Origin: Gemmobacter sp034519525
GTDB taxonomy: Bacteria > Pseudomonadota > Alphaproteobacteria > Rhodobacterales > Rhodobacteraceae
Assembly (NCBI GenBank): GCA_034519525.1
Contig: JAXHOJ010000042.1
Span: 62,001 to 126,000 of the forward strand
Length of the DNA: 64,000 bases
Direction: 5' to 3'
Part shown: in pieces, positions 7,985 to 16,338 of the stretch
Layout: the number at the start of each line of letters is the position of its first letter
How positions within the stretch are numbered: the stretch's first letter is position 1
The notes under the pieces: model-generated
The model's database searches: none
Told to the model about the DNA's origin: nothing
The model's input: the letters and a program-made list of their open reading frames with translations, nothing else
Made by a program: the position numbers and the translations under genes

Positions 7985-9179
7985 AATACGCCAGTGAATT
8001 TCGTGACCCGGGCGCCGCCCGCGCGCTGCTGGCAGCCATCGCAACCCGGGCCGAGGCGTTGGGGGCCTCGCGGGCAAAACCCATCCACATCATGGAAATC
8101 TGCGGCGGCCATACCCATTCGATTTTCCGCTATGGGCTGGACCGCCTGATCCATGACGGGATCGAATTCATCCACGGCCCCGGCTGCCCGGTCTGCGTGC
8201 TGCCGATGGCGCGGGTCGATGAATGTGTGGAGATCGCAGAACAGCCGGGCGTGATCTTCACCACCTTCGGCGATGCCATGCGGGTGCCCGGGCACCGCAA
8301 AAGCCTGATGCAGGCCAAGGCCGAAGGCGCCGATATCCGCATGGTCTACAGCCCGCTGGATGCGCTGGAACTGGCCCGCCGCAACCCGGGGCGCGAGGTG
8401 GTGTTCTTTGGCCTGGGGTTCGAAACCACGACACCTTCGACCGCGCTTTCCATCCAGCAGGCCGCGCGCGAAGGTCTGGGCAATTTCAGCCTGTTCTGCA
8501 ACCATATCACCGTGCCCGAACCGATCCGCGCCCTGCTGGATGACCCCGACATGGTGCTGGATGGCTTCATCGGCCCCGGCCATGTGTCGATGGTGATCGG
8601 CATCCACCCCTATGATTTCATCGCGCAGGATTACGGCAAACCCATCGTGGTGGCGGGGTTCGAACCGACCGACCTGCTGCAATCGGTGCTGATGGTGCTG
8701 ACCCAGATCGCGGAAGGCCGGGCCGCGGTGGAAAACCAGTATGCCCGCGTGGTGCCGGACCATGGCAACCCGGTCAGCCTGGCCGCGATTGCGGATGTCT
8801 ATGAACGCCGCCCCAGTTTCGAATGGCGGGGGCTGGGCGAGATTGAATCCTCGGGCCTGCGCATCCGCGAAACATACCGCGCCCATGATGCCGGAGGCGA
8901 AATTCGGCATCGGTTATGGTGCCGCCAGCGCGAAATGTGCCCGAAATCGCGGGCTGTGCCTGCGGATCGGTGATGACCGGCAAGATGAAACCCACCGCCT
9001 GCCCGCAATTCGGCACCGGCTGCACGCCGGAAATGCCACTGGGGGCGCTGATGGTCTCATCCGAAGGTGCCTGTGCCGCCTATTGGCAATATGGCGGCGC
9101 GCGGGCGGCGGCGGAGCAGGGCGCTGCCCTGCGGCCCGCTGCCGGGGGCGACTCCCCCGGGATATTTGGACCAAGATAA
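7981..9179 (+). CDS. hypD: HypD, Fe-S scaffold for Fe(CN)2CO assembly (frameshifted near the C-terminus)
   Basis: About 395 residues after repair. The motifs of the active centre are present: EICGGHTH, GPGCPVCVLP, GFETTTP and GPGHVS. The C-terminal [4Fe-4S] ligands occur in CACGSV, CPQFGTGC and SSEGACAAYW. The reading frame changes near 8895 (after YRAHDA) and near 8930 (after GYGAAS). The last 25 or so residues before the stop at 9179 read through a GC hairpin and look non-conserved, so the natural stop may be a little earlier. Together with HypC it builds the iron ligand set delivered to HupL. Confidence 0.87.
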
Positions 9180-9180
9180 A
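9142..9180 (+). repeat. GC hairpin plus conserved tail between hypD and hypE
   Basis: A 7-bp stem, CCGGGGG at 9142-9148 and CCCCCGG at 9154-9160, with a 5-base loop, is followed by GATATTTGGACCAAGATAAA. From memory, very similar hairpin-plus-tail sequences occur between genes in many Rhodobacterales genomes as a dispersed intergenic element; I could not check this. It overlaps the last codons of hypD as read and precedes the hypE ribosome site AAAGGAGG. It may attenuate transcription or stabilise the upstream mRNA. Confidence 0.45.
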
Positions 9181-9190
9181 GGAGGCGGCG

Positions 9191-10213
9191 ATGGCGCTGC
9201 GCGGAGATCGGGTCACCATGGCCCATGGTGGCGGCGGCCGGGCGATGCGCGATCTGATCGACGAGGTGTTCACCTGCGTCTTTCAGCCGCCGGGCAGCGA
9301 GGATCAGGCACGCCTGATGGCCGATGCGCTGCAGGAACCCGGCGCGCGGCTGGCCTTCACCACCGACAGTTTCGTGGTGACGCCGCTGGAATTTCCGGGC
9401 GGCGATATCGGCAAACTGGCGGTCTGCGGCACGGTGAACGATCTGGCGGTGGGGGGCGCGCGGCCGCTGTGGCTTTCGGCGGCCTTCATCATCGAAGAGG
9501 GCACCGAAATCGCCCTGCTGCGCCGGATCGTGGCCAGCATGGCAGCCGAGGCGGCGGCAGCCGGGGTGCGGATCGTGACGGGCGATACCAAGGTGGTGGA
9601 GCGCGGCAAGGGCGACGGGTTGTTCATCACCACGGCAGGCATCGGGGTGATCGCGCCGGGACTTGATCTGGGGGCGGCGCATATCCGGCCCGGCGACCGG
9701 GTGATTGTGAACGGGGTGCTGGGCGATCATGGCGCCACCATTCTTGCGGCGCGCGGCGATCTGGCGCTGTCATCCGACATCCAGTCGGATTGCGCGGGGC
9801 TGGGCCATCTGATGCTGGCGGCGCTGGCCGCCGCGCCCGGCCTGCGCGCGGCACGCGACTGCACGCGCGGCGGGCTGGCCAGCGCGCTGAACGAAATGGC
9901 GGCGGAGGCGGGCGTTTCGGTGGAGATTGAAGAAAGCCTGCTGCCGCTGCGCGCCGAAGTGGTGGGCACCTGCGAGATTCTGGGGCTTGATCCGCTGTAT
10001 CTGGCCAATGAGGGGCGGCTGGTGCTGTTCTGCCCCGCCGATCAGGCCGAAGCGGCGCTGGCTGCGATGCGCGCCCGGCCAGAGGGCGCCGGTTCCTGCA
10101 TCATCGGCACTGTGGGCCACGCGACGCCCGGCCGGGTGACGCTGCGCACGGCCTTTGGTGGCAGCCGCATCGTGGATATGCTGGTGGGGGAACAACTGCC
10201 GCGCATCTGCTGA
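9191..10213 (+). CDS. hypE: HypE, carbamoyl dehydratase making the cyanide ligand
   Basis: 340 residues of the PurM/AIR-synthase-like fold. HypE receives a carbamoyl group from HypF on its C-terminal cysteine and dehydrates it to a thiocyanate. The C-terminus is PRIC, the invariant ending with the modified Cys. The N-terminal GGGGRAMRDLIDEVF and VNDLAVGGARPLWLS, the ATP-site GDTKVVERGKGDG and CTRGGLASALNE are typical. AAAGGAGG lies 5 bases before ATG 9191. It is the last gene of the maturation operon. hypF, its essential partner, is not in the window. Confidence 0.96.
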   Translation: MALRGDRVTMAHGGGGRAMRDLIDEVFTCVFQPPGSEDQARLMADALQEPGARLAFTTDSFVVTPLEFPGGDIGKLAVCGTVNDLAVGGARPLWLSAAFIIEEGTEIALLRRIVASMAAEAAAAGVRIVTGDTKVVERGKGDGLFITTAGIGVIAPGLDLGAAHIRPGDRVIVNGVLGDHGATILAARGDLALSSDIQSDCAGLGHLMLAALAAAPGLRAARDCTRGGLASALNEMAAEAGVSVEIEESLLPLRAEVVGTCEILGLDPLYLANEGRLVLFCPADQAEAALAAMRARPEGAGSCIIGTVGHATPGRVTLRTAFGGSRIVDMLVGEQLPRIC

Positions 10214-10232
10214 GGTGGCGCGGGCGGGATGC

Positions 10233-10258
10233 CCCGGCCACCAGACAGGGTGGCCGGG
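10233..10258. terminator. Hairpin terminator between convergent hypE and the RTX gene
   Basis: A perfect 10-bp stem, CCCGGCCACC at 10233-10242 and GGTGGCCGGG at 10249-10258, with the 6-base loop AGACAG. It lies 20 bases after the hypE stop and 10 bases from the stop of the convergent RTX gene. No clear T-run follows on either strand, so it may be a bidirectional processing or pause hairpin rather than a strict intrinsic terminator. Confidence 0.6.
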
Positions 10259-10267
10259 ATATTGCGA

Positions 10268-10876
10268 TCAGATGAAATCGCTGCGATCCAGATCTGACAG
10301 CGCGAAATTTTCCAGCCGGATCGTGGTGTTAGCCGACAGCGTCAGCAGCAGATCATCTTCGCCCACCACACGGGCGCTGTTGATCACGGCCTCAATCTGG
10401 GCGCGGCTGAAATCATCTAGCTCCAGCACATCCACACCATTGCGGAAATCGGTGATGCGATCATTGCCATCCCAGCGTTCAAACACGAAACGATCAGCAC
10501 CCGAACCGCCGGTCAGCAGATCATTGCCTTCGTCGCCTTCCAGCGTGTCATTGCCTGCGCCGCCCTTCAGCCGATCCCGGCCGCGGCCACCATCCAGCTC
10601 GTCATTGCCGGTGCCACCGAAAAGCAGATCATCGCCCGCGTCGCCATCGAGCTCGTCGCGGCCGGCGCCGCCGCGCAATTCGTCATTGCCATCATCGCCT
10701 TCCAGTTCGTCATTGCCATTATGGCCCAGCAGCAGGTCATTGCCTGCGCCGCCTTCCAGCTCGTCATCGCCGGCATAGCCGCGCAGCGTGTCATTGCCGG
10801 CCAGCCCGGCCAGCCAATCTTCAAATGCGGTGCCGTTCAGGGAATCTGCGGCCGAAGTGCCTTTTTTGCGTGCCAT
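10268..10876 (-). CDS. RTX nonapeptide-repeat calcium-binding protein, no enzyme domain
   Basis: 202 residues. About twelve consecutive nonapeptides of the form GxGxDxLxG (GNDTLRGYA, GDDELEGGA, GNDLLLGHN and so on) fill residues about 26-135 and should form a calcium-bound parallel beta roll. The C-terminal part, RFVFERWDGNDRITDFRNGVD, resembles the serralysin or RTX secretion-signal domain used for type I export. There is no N-terminal signal peptide and no catalytic or pore-forming domain. No type I transporter genes are adjacent. It is probably secreted and may be a surface or adhesive module. The start ATG 10876 is the only one upstream of the repeats. Confidence 0.8.
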   Translation of the reverse strand: MARKKGTSAADSLNGTAFEDWLAGLAGNDTLRGYAGDDELEGGAGNDLLLGHNGNDELEGDDGNDELRGGAGRDELDGDAGDDLLFGGTGNDELDGGRGRDRLKGGAGNDTLEGDEGNDLLTGGSGADRFVFERWDGNDRITDFRNGVDVLELDDFSRAQIEAVINSARVVGEDDLLLTLSANTTIRLENFALSDLDRSDFI

Positions 10877-10957
10877 TCTGCGGTCCTGTTCTTTCTGACT
10901 TCAATCATGATGTTGCGGAATAACCCGCCGTCTGTATGCCCTGTTTCGCACAGCCCG

Positions 10958-10997
10958 GCTGACATCAGCCTGACAGCCTTGGTCAGGTATCTGTCAG
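10958..10997. promoter_or_regulatory. Clustered TGAC/GTCA inverted repeats upstream of the PepSY operon
   Basis: Two dyads sit 43-82 bases upstream of the PepSY gene. One is the palindrome GCTGA-CA-TCAGC at 10958-10969. The other is a perfect 7-bp inverted repeat, CTGACAG at 10970-10976 and CTGTCAG at 10991-10997, with a GGTCAG in its 14-base spacer. Together they give four TGAC/GTCA elements in 40 bp. This is a likely operator for the adjacent OmpR-type regulator (autoregulation) or for the divergent RTX gene. The binding protein is not known. Confidence 0.4.
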
Positions 10998-11039
10998 CTT
11001 TGCGGGCGTATTCTGTACCGACAGCCGCAGGACGTACCG

Positions 11040-11363
11040 ATGAAGCGCATCATTCCACTTTCCCTTTGCCTGCTGTGCCTGCCCGGCGCGGTTTTCGGCA
11101 AGGACCGGCTGCAGGACGACGGGCTGCCTGATTTCGAACAGGCGCGCGAGGCCATGGCGCGGGGTGAAATCCTGCCGCTGGCCGAGGTGCTGGCGCGGGT
11201 GGAGGCGGTTCATCCGGGCCAGGTGATCGAGGTGGAGCTGGAATATGAAGACGGCCAGCGCATCTATGAAATCGAGCTGATTACCCCGCAGGGCGCCTTG
11301 ATCGAGATCTATGTCGATGCGATGCGTGGCAGCATCATCGAGGTCGAAGCAGAGGATGAGTGA
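11040..11363 (+). CDS. Small periplasmic PepSY-like protein
   Basis: 107 residues. The signal peptide is MKRIIPLSLCLLCLPGAVFG, cleaved near residue 20. The mature part has the PepSY-type alpha/beta pattern: LPLAEVLARVEAVHPGQVIEVELEYEDGQRIYEIELITPQG in segments ending with an acidic tail. PepSY proteins bind peptides or inhibit proteases, and small ones often sit beside two-component systems. Here its stop overlaps the start of the response regulator by 1 base (TGATG), so the three genes are one operon. By analogy with other small periplasmic modulators it may tune the downstream kinase; this is inference. Confidence 0.75.
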   Translation: MKRIIPLSLCLLCLPGAVFGKDRLQDDGLPDFEQAREAMARGEILPLAEVLARVEAVHPGQVIEVELEYEDGQRIYEIELITPQGALIEIYVDAMRGSIIEVEAEDE

Positions 11364-12055
11364 TGCGCGCCCTGATTGTCGAAGACGATGCGCGGATCGC
11401 GGCCGATCTGGACCGCGCCCTGACCGGCGCCGGCTTCCGGGTGGATTGCACCGCTGATGGCGAGACGGCCTGGTTTCGCGGCGGGACCGAGGATTACGAC
11501 CTGATCGTGCTGGATCTGGGCCTGCCCAAACTGGATGGGCTGAGCGTGCTGAAACGCTGGCGCAGCGAAGGCTGCGAAAGCCCGGTTCTGATCCTGTCGG
11601 CGCGGGGATCCTGGACCGAGCGGGTGGAGGGCATAGATGCGGGCGCGGATGATTATCTGCCCAAGCCGTTTCGCATGGAGGAACTGGTGGCCCGCGCCCG
11701 CGCCCTGCTGCGCCGGGCCGGTGGCCGGGCCGCGCCTGTCCAGACCTTCGGGCGGCTGGTGATCGACCTGAACCGCATGAGCGCGACCGTGGATGGCATC
11801 GCCATGAGCCTGACACCGCTGGAATTTCGCCTGATCGCCTATCTGGCACTGCAGGCGGATCGCGTGGTGCCGCCCCCGGAGCTTCTGGAACATCTTTATG
11901 GCGATGACGATGCGCGGGAGGCCAATGCCCTGGAGGCGGTGATTACCCGGTTGCGCCGCAAGCTGGGGCCGGGGATCATCGCCACGCGGCGCGGCTTTGG
12001 CTATCATCTTGAGGCCAGGCACCTTGAGGCCCGGCAGCCGGAGGCGAAAGGGTGA
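11363..12055 (+). CDS. OmpR/PhoP-family response regulator
   Basis: 230 residues. The receiver domain begins MRALIVEDDARI; the acidic pair is in VEDD, the phosphoacceptor Asp in LIVLDLGLPKLDG and the lysine in YLPKPF. The C-terminal winged-helix DNA-binding domain includes LTPLEFRLIAYL and EANALEAVITRLRRKLG, then GFGYHLE. ATG 11363 overlaps the PepSY stop; GTG 11360 is also in frame. It is followed by its kinase with a 4-base overlap. The C-terminal 13 residues carry a short duplication (HLEARHLEAR). Confidence 0.92.
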   Translation: MRALIVEDDARIAADLDRALTGAGFRVDCTADGETAWFRGGTEDYDLIVLDLGLPKLDGLSVLKRWRSEGCESPVLILSARGSWTERVEGIDAGADDYLPKPFRMEELVARARALLRRAGGRAAPVQTFGRLVIDLNRMSATVDGIAMSLTPLEFRLIAYLALQADRVVPPPELLEHLYGDDDAREANALEAVITRLRRKLGPGIIATRRGFGYHLEARHLEARQPEAKG

Positions 12056-13398
12056 AGCTGCGCTCGCTGCGCTGGCGGCTGCTGGTCATCGGGGCGGCGG
12101 CCATCCTGCTGGCGATTGGCGCCGCAGGCACCGGGCTGGCCCTGCTGTTTGACCGCCATGTGGAACGGGTGGCAGTGGCCGATCTGGAAGGGCGGGCGCT
12201 GGCCATTGCGGCGCGGGTCGATCCGCGCAACCCGGCTGACCTGCGCGAGGATCGCGGCGATCCGCAGTATCAGCAGCCGTTTTCGGGACATTACTGGCAG
12301 ATCAGCCTGGGCGAGACCATTCACCGCTCGCGCTCGCTATGGGATCATCAGCTGGACCTGCCCGCCGCGCCGCCCGCCGGCGCCGAGCAGGTTCTGACAC
12401 TGACAGGGCCAAGGGGCGAGGCCCTGCTGGCCCTGGACCGGGGGCTGCTGATCGGGGCCGGGCCGGGGGCCGTCCCCCTGCGGATCACCCTTGCGCGGGA
12501 CCGGGCCGGGATCGAGACCGCGCGGCGGGCGTTCATGGCAGATCTGCTGCCCTATCTGGGCGTGCTGGGCCTTCTGCTGCTGGCAGCCTCTGCCGCGCAG
12601 GTGACACTGGGGCTGGCGCCGCTGTCCTACATCGGCCAGCGGGTGGGGGATCTGGCGGCCGGCCGGCGGCGGCGCATCGGAGAGGGTGTGCCGCTGGAAA
12701 TCGCGCCGCTGGCCGCCGAAATCGACAGCCTGCTGGATGCCCGCGCGGCCGAGGTGGAAAAGGCCCGCCATCGCGCCGCCGATCTGGCGCATGGGTTCAA
12801 GACCCCCTTGCAGGCCCTGCATGGCGATGCCAGCCGCCTGCGCGACAGGGGCGCCACCGAGATTGCCGAAAGCATCCAGGCAACCGCCAGCGCCATGCGC
12901 CGCCATGTGGACCGCGAACTGGCCCGCGCCCGGATTCAGACCGGGCATCTGCAGGCGGCCTGTGATCCGGGGCAGGTGCTGGCGCGGGTGTTGCGGGTGT
13001 TGCAACGCACGCCGAAGGGCGGCGATATCCGGTGGGACATTGTACCGGGGGAGGACACGCGGGCGGCCATCGACGCGGGCGATCTGACCGAGGCGCTGGG
13101 GGCGCTGCTGGAAAACGCCCTGCGGCACAGCCACAGCCGCGTGACGATCAGCCTGCAGGTTGCAGGCCGCCTGCTGCATATTGCCATTCAGGACGATGGG
13201 CCGGGTGTGCCCGAAGATCAGCTGCACCGCATGATCCGGCGCGGGGTGCGGCTGGATGAAAGCGGCGAGGGGCAGGGTATCGGCCTGTCCATCGCGCAGG
13301 AGATTGCCGAGGCCGCGGGCGGCGCGCTTGCCTTTGAAAATGCGCAGCCAGGCCTGCGCGCCACCCTGACGCTGCGCTGTGCGGCGCCGGTTGCTTAG
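12052..13398 (+). CDS. Membrane sensor histidine kinase (PhoQ/EnvZ type)
   Basis: 448 residues with a GTG start overlapping the regulator stop. TM1 is about 10-33, a periplasmic sensor domain follows to about 160, TM2 is about 163-187, and then come HAMP-like and catalytic parts. The H-box reads DLAHGFKTPLQAL, with Gly where HELRTPL has Glu/Leu; such variants are common in PhoQ-like alphaproteobacterial kinases. N-box LLENALRHSHS, G1 DDGPGVPED and G2 GQGIGLSI are intact. Its signal is unknown. The PepSY protein in the same operon is exported to the compartment of its sensor domain. The gene ends in a 4-bp overlap with a convergent gene. Confidence 0.9.
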   Translation: MKLRSLRWRLLVIGAAAILLAIGAAGTGLALLFDRHVERVAVADLEGRALAIAARVDPRNPADLREDRGDPQYQQPFSGHYWQISLGETIHRSRSLWDHQLDLPAAPPAGAEQVLTLTGPRGEALLALDRGLLIGAGPGAVPLRITLARDRAGIETARRAFMADLLPYLGVLGLLLLAASAAQVTLGLAPLSYIGQRVGDLAAGRRRRIGEGVPLEIAPLAAEIDSLLDARAAEVEKARHRAADLAHGFKTPLQALHGDASRLRDRGATEIAESIQATASAMRRHVDRELARARIQTGHLQAACDPGQVLARVLRVLQRTPKGGDIRWDIVPGEDTRAAIDAGDLTEALGALLENALRHSHSRVTISLQVAGRLLHIAIQDDGPGVPEDQLHRMIRRGVRLDESGEGQGIGLSIAQEIAEAAGGALAFENAQPGLRATLTLRCAAPVA

Positions 13399-14387
13399 CT
13401 GGCCTCGAACCCCTCGATCCGGCAGAGAATGGGATCGTGATCCGACAGCGGCTGCGCGTCGCTGTCCAGCGCCGGAAGAATGGCGCTGGCGGAAACCCGC
13501 AGGCCGCGCGTCAGAAACCAGTCCAGCTTCATCGCCCGGTCCGGCCAGCGGGTGATGAGGCTGGGGCGCGTGGTCATCAGGTTTTCCGGCCCGCCATGCA
13601 CGGCAAAGCCCCGGGCGCGGGCCTGATCGAACAGGGTTTCGGCGCGCCAGTCGCCGCCGATGTGGTTGCCGGTGTTCAGATCACCGCCGATCAGGACCGG
13701 CAGGCCGGGAAATCCGGCCTCGATCTCATCCATGATGTGCTGCATCTGGGCGCTGCGCTGCGCGGCATCGGCCACGCTTTCCAGATGGGTGGAGACGGCG
13801 ATGAAGGGCCCCTGCGCGGTGTCGATCCGCGCGCCGATTGCCATACGCTCGCCCAGGCGCGGCTGATCGGTGGCCTGCAGGAACCAGTGGCGCAGGCCCG
13901 GCAGGCGGATCAGGAAAGGATCGGACAGATTACCCTGCGACATCAGGGCATTGCCATGAAAGCCGCGCAGGTTTTCAGCATCGGAACAGAAGGCGCGTTC
14001 GCTTTCCGACCCGAGCGAGAGTTCCAGAAACTCGACGCCATAGGCCCAGCTCATGCCCAGATGCCCGGCCATTTCGGCGGTGGTATGGCGTTGCGCGGTG
14101 CGCGACATGCCGCTGTCCATCTCTGACAGCAGGACAAGGGCGGCGCCGGTATCGCGCAGCAGGCTGGCCGAGGCTTCGGGGAACAGGCAGCGTTCGACGT
14201 TCCAGGCGGCAACAGTCAGCGGAAAGGACAGCGCGGTGCCCCCTGCCCCGCCGGTCTCGATTGCGGTCATGCAGGGAAGCGCCGCCAGCTGCCGGTCATG
14301 GGTGGCCAGATCGCGGTTCAGCGACAGCAGGGCGCGGCGCTCTGCCAGCGGGGGCGCGGGCAAAGGGGAAAGGCACTGGCGGATCAT
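13395..14387 (-). CDS. Endonuclease/exonuclease/phosphatase-fold hydrolase at the end of the ugp operon
   Basis: 330 residues. Motifs of the DNase I / exonuclease III / sphingomyelinase-like superfamily are all present: WNVER, LLSEMDSGM, THLES, GGDLNTGN and SDHDPI. These supply the metal ligands and catalytic His/Asp of a phosphodiesterase. The start (ATG 14387) overlaps the ugpC stop (ATGA), so it is translated with the transporter. In enterobacteria the equivalent slot encodes UgpQ, a TIM-barrel glycerophosphodiester phosphodiesterase. The exact substrate is unknown, but a lipid-derived phosphodiester is a reasonable guess. No signal peptide is evident, so it is probably cytoplasmic. Confidence 0.8.
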   Translation of the reverse strand: MIRQCLSPLPAPPLAERRALLSLNRDLATHDRQLAALPCMTAIETGGAGGTALSFPLTVAAWNVERCLFPEASASLLRDTGAALVLLSEMDSGMSRTAQRHTTAEMAGHLGMSWAYGVEFLELSLGSESERAFCSDAENLRGFHGNALMSQGNLSDPFLIRLPGLRHWFLQATDQPRLGERMAIGARIDTAQGPFIAVSTHLESVADAAQRSAQMQHIMDEIEAGFPGLPVLIGGDLNTGNHIGGDWRAETLFDQARARGFAVHGGPENLMTTRPSLITRWPDRAMKLDWFLTRGLRVSASAILPALDSDAQPLSDHDPILCRIEGFEAS

Positions 14388-15484
14388 GCGCCTGCCCTGA
14401 CCGGCTGGGCCTGCGACATCGGCGCCAGATCGGGCAGGCGCCGCCCCGTGGCCGTATCGAAGAAATGCAGGCGATCCGCCGCCAGCGTCACATTCATCTG
14501 CGTTGCCAGTGCCAGCGCGGGGGGCAGCGCCAGCGTCAAAGGCTGGCCATCCACATGGCCATGCACCAGCCGCTGCGCGCCCAGTTCCTCGATGAAATCA
14601 AGCTGGAAGGGCAGCGTCATCGGCCCCGGCACCGTGGCGATGCGCAGATCTTCGGCGCGCAGGCCCAGCGTCACCAGGCCCTGTGCGGCGGGCGGTGCAG
14701 GCAGATCGACCTGCGCGCCACCGATCCGCATCTGCCCGCCGTGGATTTCGGCATCCAGCAGGTTCATGGCGGGCGCGCCGATGAAGCTGGCCACGAAGGT
14801 GGAAGCCGGGCGGTGATAGACCTCCAGCGGGGCGCCGACCTGTTCGATACGGCCGCCGTTCAGCACCACAAGGCGATCAGCCAGCGTCATCGCCTCCAGC
14901 TGATCATGGGTGACATAAAGCGAGGTGGTGCCCAGCCGTTTCTGCAACCGGCGGATTTCGCCCCGCATGGTGACGCGCAGTTTGGCATCAAGGTTCGACA
15001 AGGGTTCGTCGAACAGAAAGGCGGCAGGCTGGCGCACCACGGCGCGGCCCATGGCCACGCGCTGGCGTTGCCCGCCCGACAGCGCGCGGGGCTTGCGATC
15101 CAGATAGGGGCCAAGTTCCAGCATCCGCGCGGCCTCGGCCACGCGGGCCTCGATTTCCGCTGCGGGGGTGCGGCGGTTCTTCAGGCCATAGGCCATGTTT
15201 TCGCGCACCGACATATGCGGGTAAAGCGCGTAGTTCTGGAACACCATGGCGATATCGCGGTTGGCAGGATCGACCTCGTTCACCCGGCGGGCGCCGATGC
15301 GCACCTCGCCCGCGCTGATGTCTTCCAGCCCGGCCACCATGCGCAGCAGGGTGGATTTGCCGCAGCCCGAAGGACCAACCAGCACGATGAATTCGCCATC
15401 GGCAATGGCAAGGCTGACATCGCTGACAGCGCGGGTGCCGCCGGTGTAGATCTTGGATACAGTGTCGATCAGGATTTCGGCCAT
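14384..15484 (-). CDS. ugpC: UgpC, ABC transporter ATPase for sn-glycerol-3-phosphate or related substrate
   Basis: 366 residues, MalK/UgpC family. Walker A is GPSGCGKST near residue 37, signature LSGGQRQRV, Walker B FLFDEPLSNLDA and the switch VTHDQ. The C-terminal regulatory OB-fold (TOBE) contains LGLRAEDLRI. It energises the UgpAE channel. The start, ATG 15484, is 7 bases after the ugpE stop. No frameshift. Confidence 0.92.
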   Translation of the reverse strand: MAEILIDTVSKIYTGGTRAVSDVSLAIADGEFIVLVGPSGCGKSTLLRMVAGLEDISAGEVRIGARRVNEVDPANRDIAMVFQNYALYPHMSVRENMAYGLKNRRTPAAEIEARVAEAARMLELGPYLDRKPRALSGGQRQRVAMGRAVVRQPAAFLFDEPLSNLDAKLRVTMRGEIRRLQKRLGTTSLYVTHDQLEAMTLADRLVVLNGGRIEQVGAPLEVYHRPASTFVASFIGAPAMNLLDAEIHGGQMRIGGAQVDLPAPPAAQGLVTLGLRAEDLRIATVPGPMTLPFQLDFIEELGAQRLVHGHVDGQPLTLALPPALALATQMNVTLAADRLHFFDTATGRRLPDLAPMSQAQPVRAGA

Positions 15485-15491
15485 GTTCGCC

Positions 15492-16334
15492 TCACTTGTC
15501 GCTTTCCGTCAGGCCCTTGATGAACCAGCGCTGGAATACCACCACCACCAGAACCGGGGGCAGCATGGCCAGCACGGCCAGGGCGAAGGCCTCGTTGTAA
15601 TCGGGGATCTGGCTGCCGATCCACACCTGCAGGATCTGCTTGATCCCGCGCATCAGGGTGAAGAACCGCTCTTCGGTCGTCATCAGCATCGGCCAGAGAT
15701 ACTGGTTCCAGCCATAGACGAACATGATGATGAAGATCGCGGCCATCATGGTGCGCGACAGCGGCAGCAGGATGTCGATGAAGAATTTGAACGGCCCGGC
15801 GCCGTCGATCCGCGCGGCCTCCAGCAGTTCATCGGGCACGGATTTGAAGAACTGCCGGAAATAGAAGGTGCCGGTGGCCGAAGCCAGCAGCGGCACGATC
15901 AGCCCGGTATAGCTGTTGAGCAGGCCAAGAGAGGACATGACCTGATAGGAGGGCATGATCCGCACCTCCAGCGGCAGCAGAAGGGTGGTGAAGATCACCC
16001 AGAACATCGCGGTGGCAAAGCGGAAGCGGAAATAGACCAGCGCATAGGCCGCCAGCATCGACAGCGCGATCTTGCCCACCGCAAAGCCAAGGCCGAGGAT
16101 CAGCGAGTTCATCGCCATGCGTGCGCCGGTCACCTGCCCGGTAAAGCCGCCCTGCCGGGTCAGCACCTCGGTATAGGTTTCCACGCCATGGCCGCCGGGG
16201 GCCAGCGATAGCCCGTTCATGTGGATATCGGCCGCGGTATGGGTGGAGGTCATGAAGGCCACGACCACGGGCAGGCCCATGAACAGGCAGCCAAGGATCA
16301 GGATCAGGTGATCGAGGGGTTTTGTGCGGTGCAT
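15492..16334 (-). CDS. ugpE: UgpE, ABC transporter inner-membrane permease
   Basis: 280 residues with six hydrophobic helices. The EAA loop that contacts UgpC is ELLEAARIDGAGPFKFFIDILLP in parts. The sequence around LLPLEVRIMPSYQVM and WNQYLWPMLMTTEERFFTLMRGI is characteristic of UgpE. ATG 16334, just 4 bases after the ugpA stop, is favoured over the in-frame ATG 16364 that would overlap ugpA by 26 bases. Confidence 0.92.
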   Translation of the reverse strand: MHRTKPLDHLILILGCLFMGLPVVVAFMTSTHTAADIHMNGLSLAPGGHGVETYTEVLTRQGGFTGQVTGARMAMNSLILGLGFAVGKIALSMLAAYALVYFRFRFATAMFWVIFTTLLLPLEVRIMPSYQVMSSLGLLNSYTGLIVPLLASATGTFYFRQFFKSVPDELLEAARIDGAGPFKFFIDILLPLSRTMMAAIFIIMFVYGWNQYLWPMLMTTEERFFTLMRGIKQILQVWIGSQIPDYNEAFALAVLAMLPPVLVVVVFQRWFIKGLTESDK

Positions 16335-16338
16335 GGGA

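Noticed and set aside
10268..10876. Regular 27-base periodicity that could look like a CRISPR array or tandem DNA repeat
   Set aside because: It encodes in-frame RTX nonapeptides; the copies are degenerate at DNA level and there are no unique spacers.
13838..15520. Open frame of 560 codons on the plus strand over ugpC
   Set aside because: It is antisense to a clear UgpC with Walker motifs; composition (Gln/His/Arg-rich) is typical of a shadow frame in GC-rich DNA.
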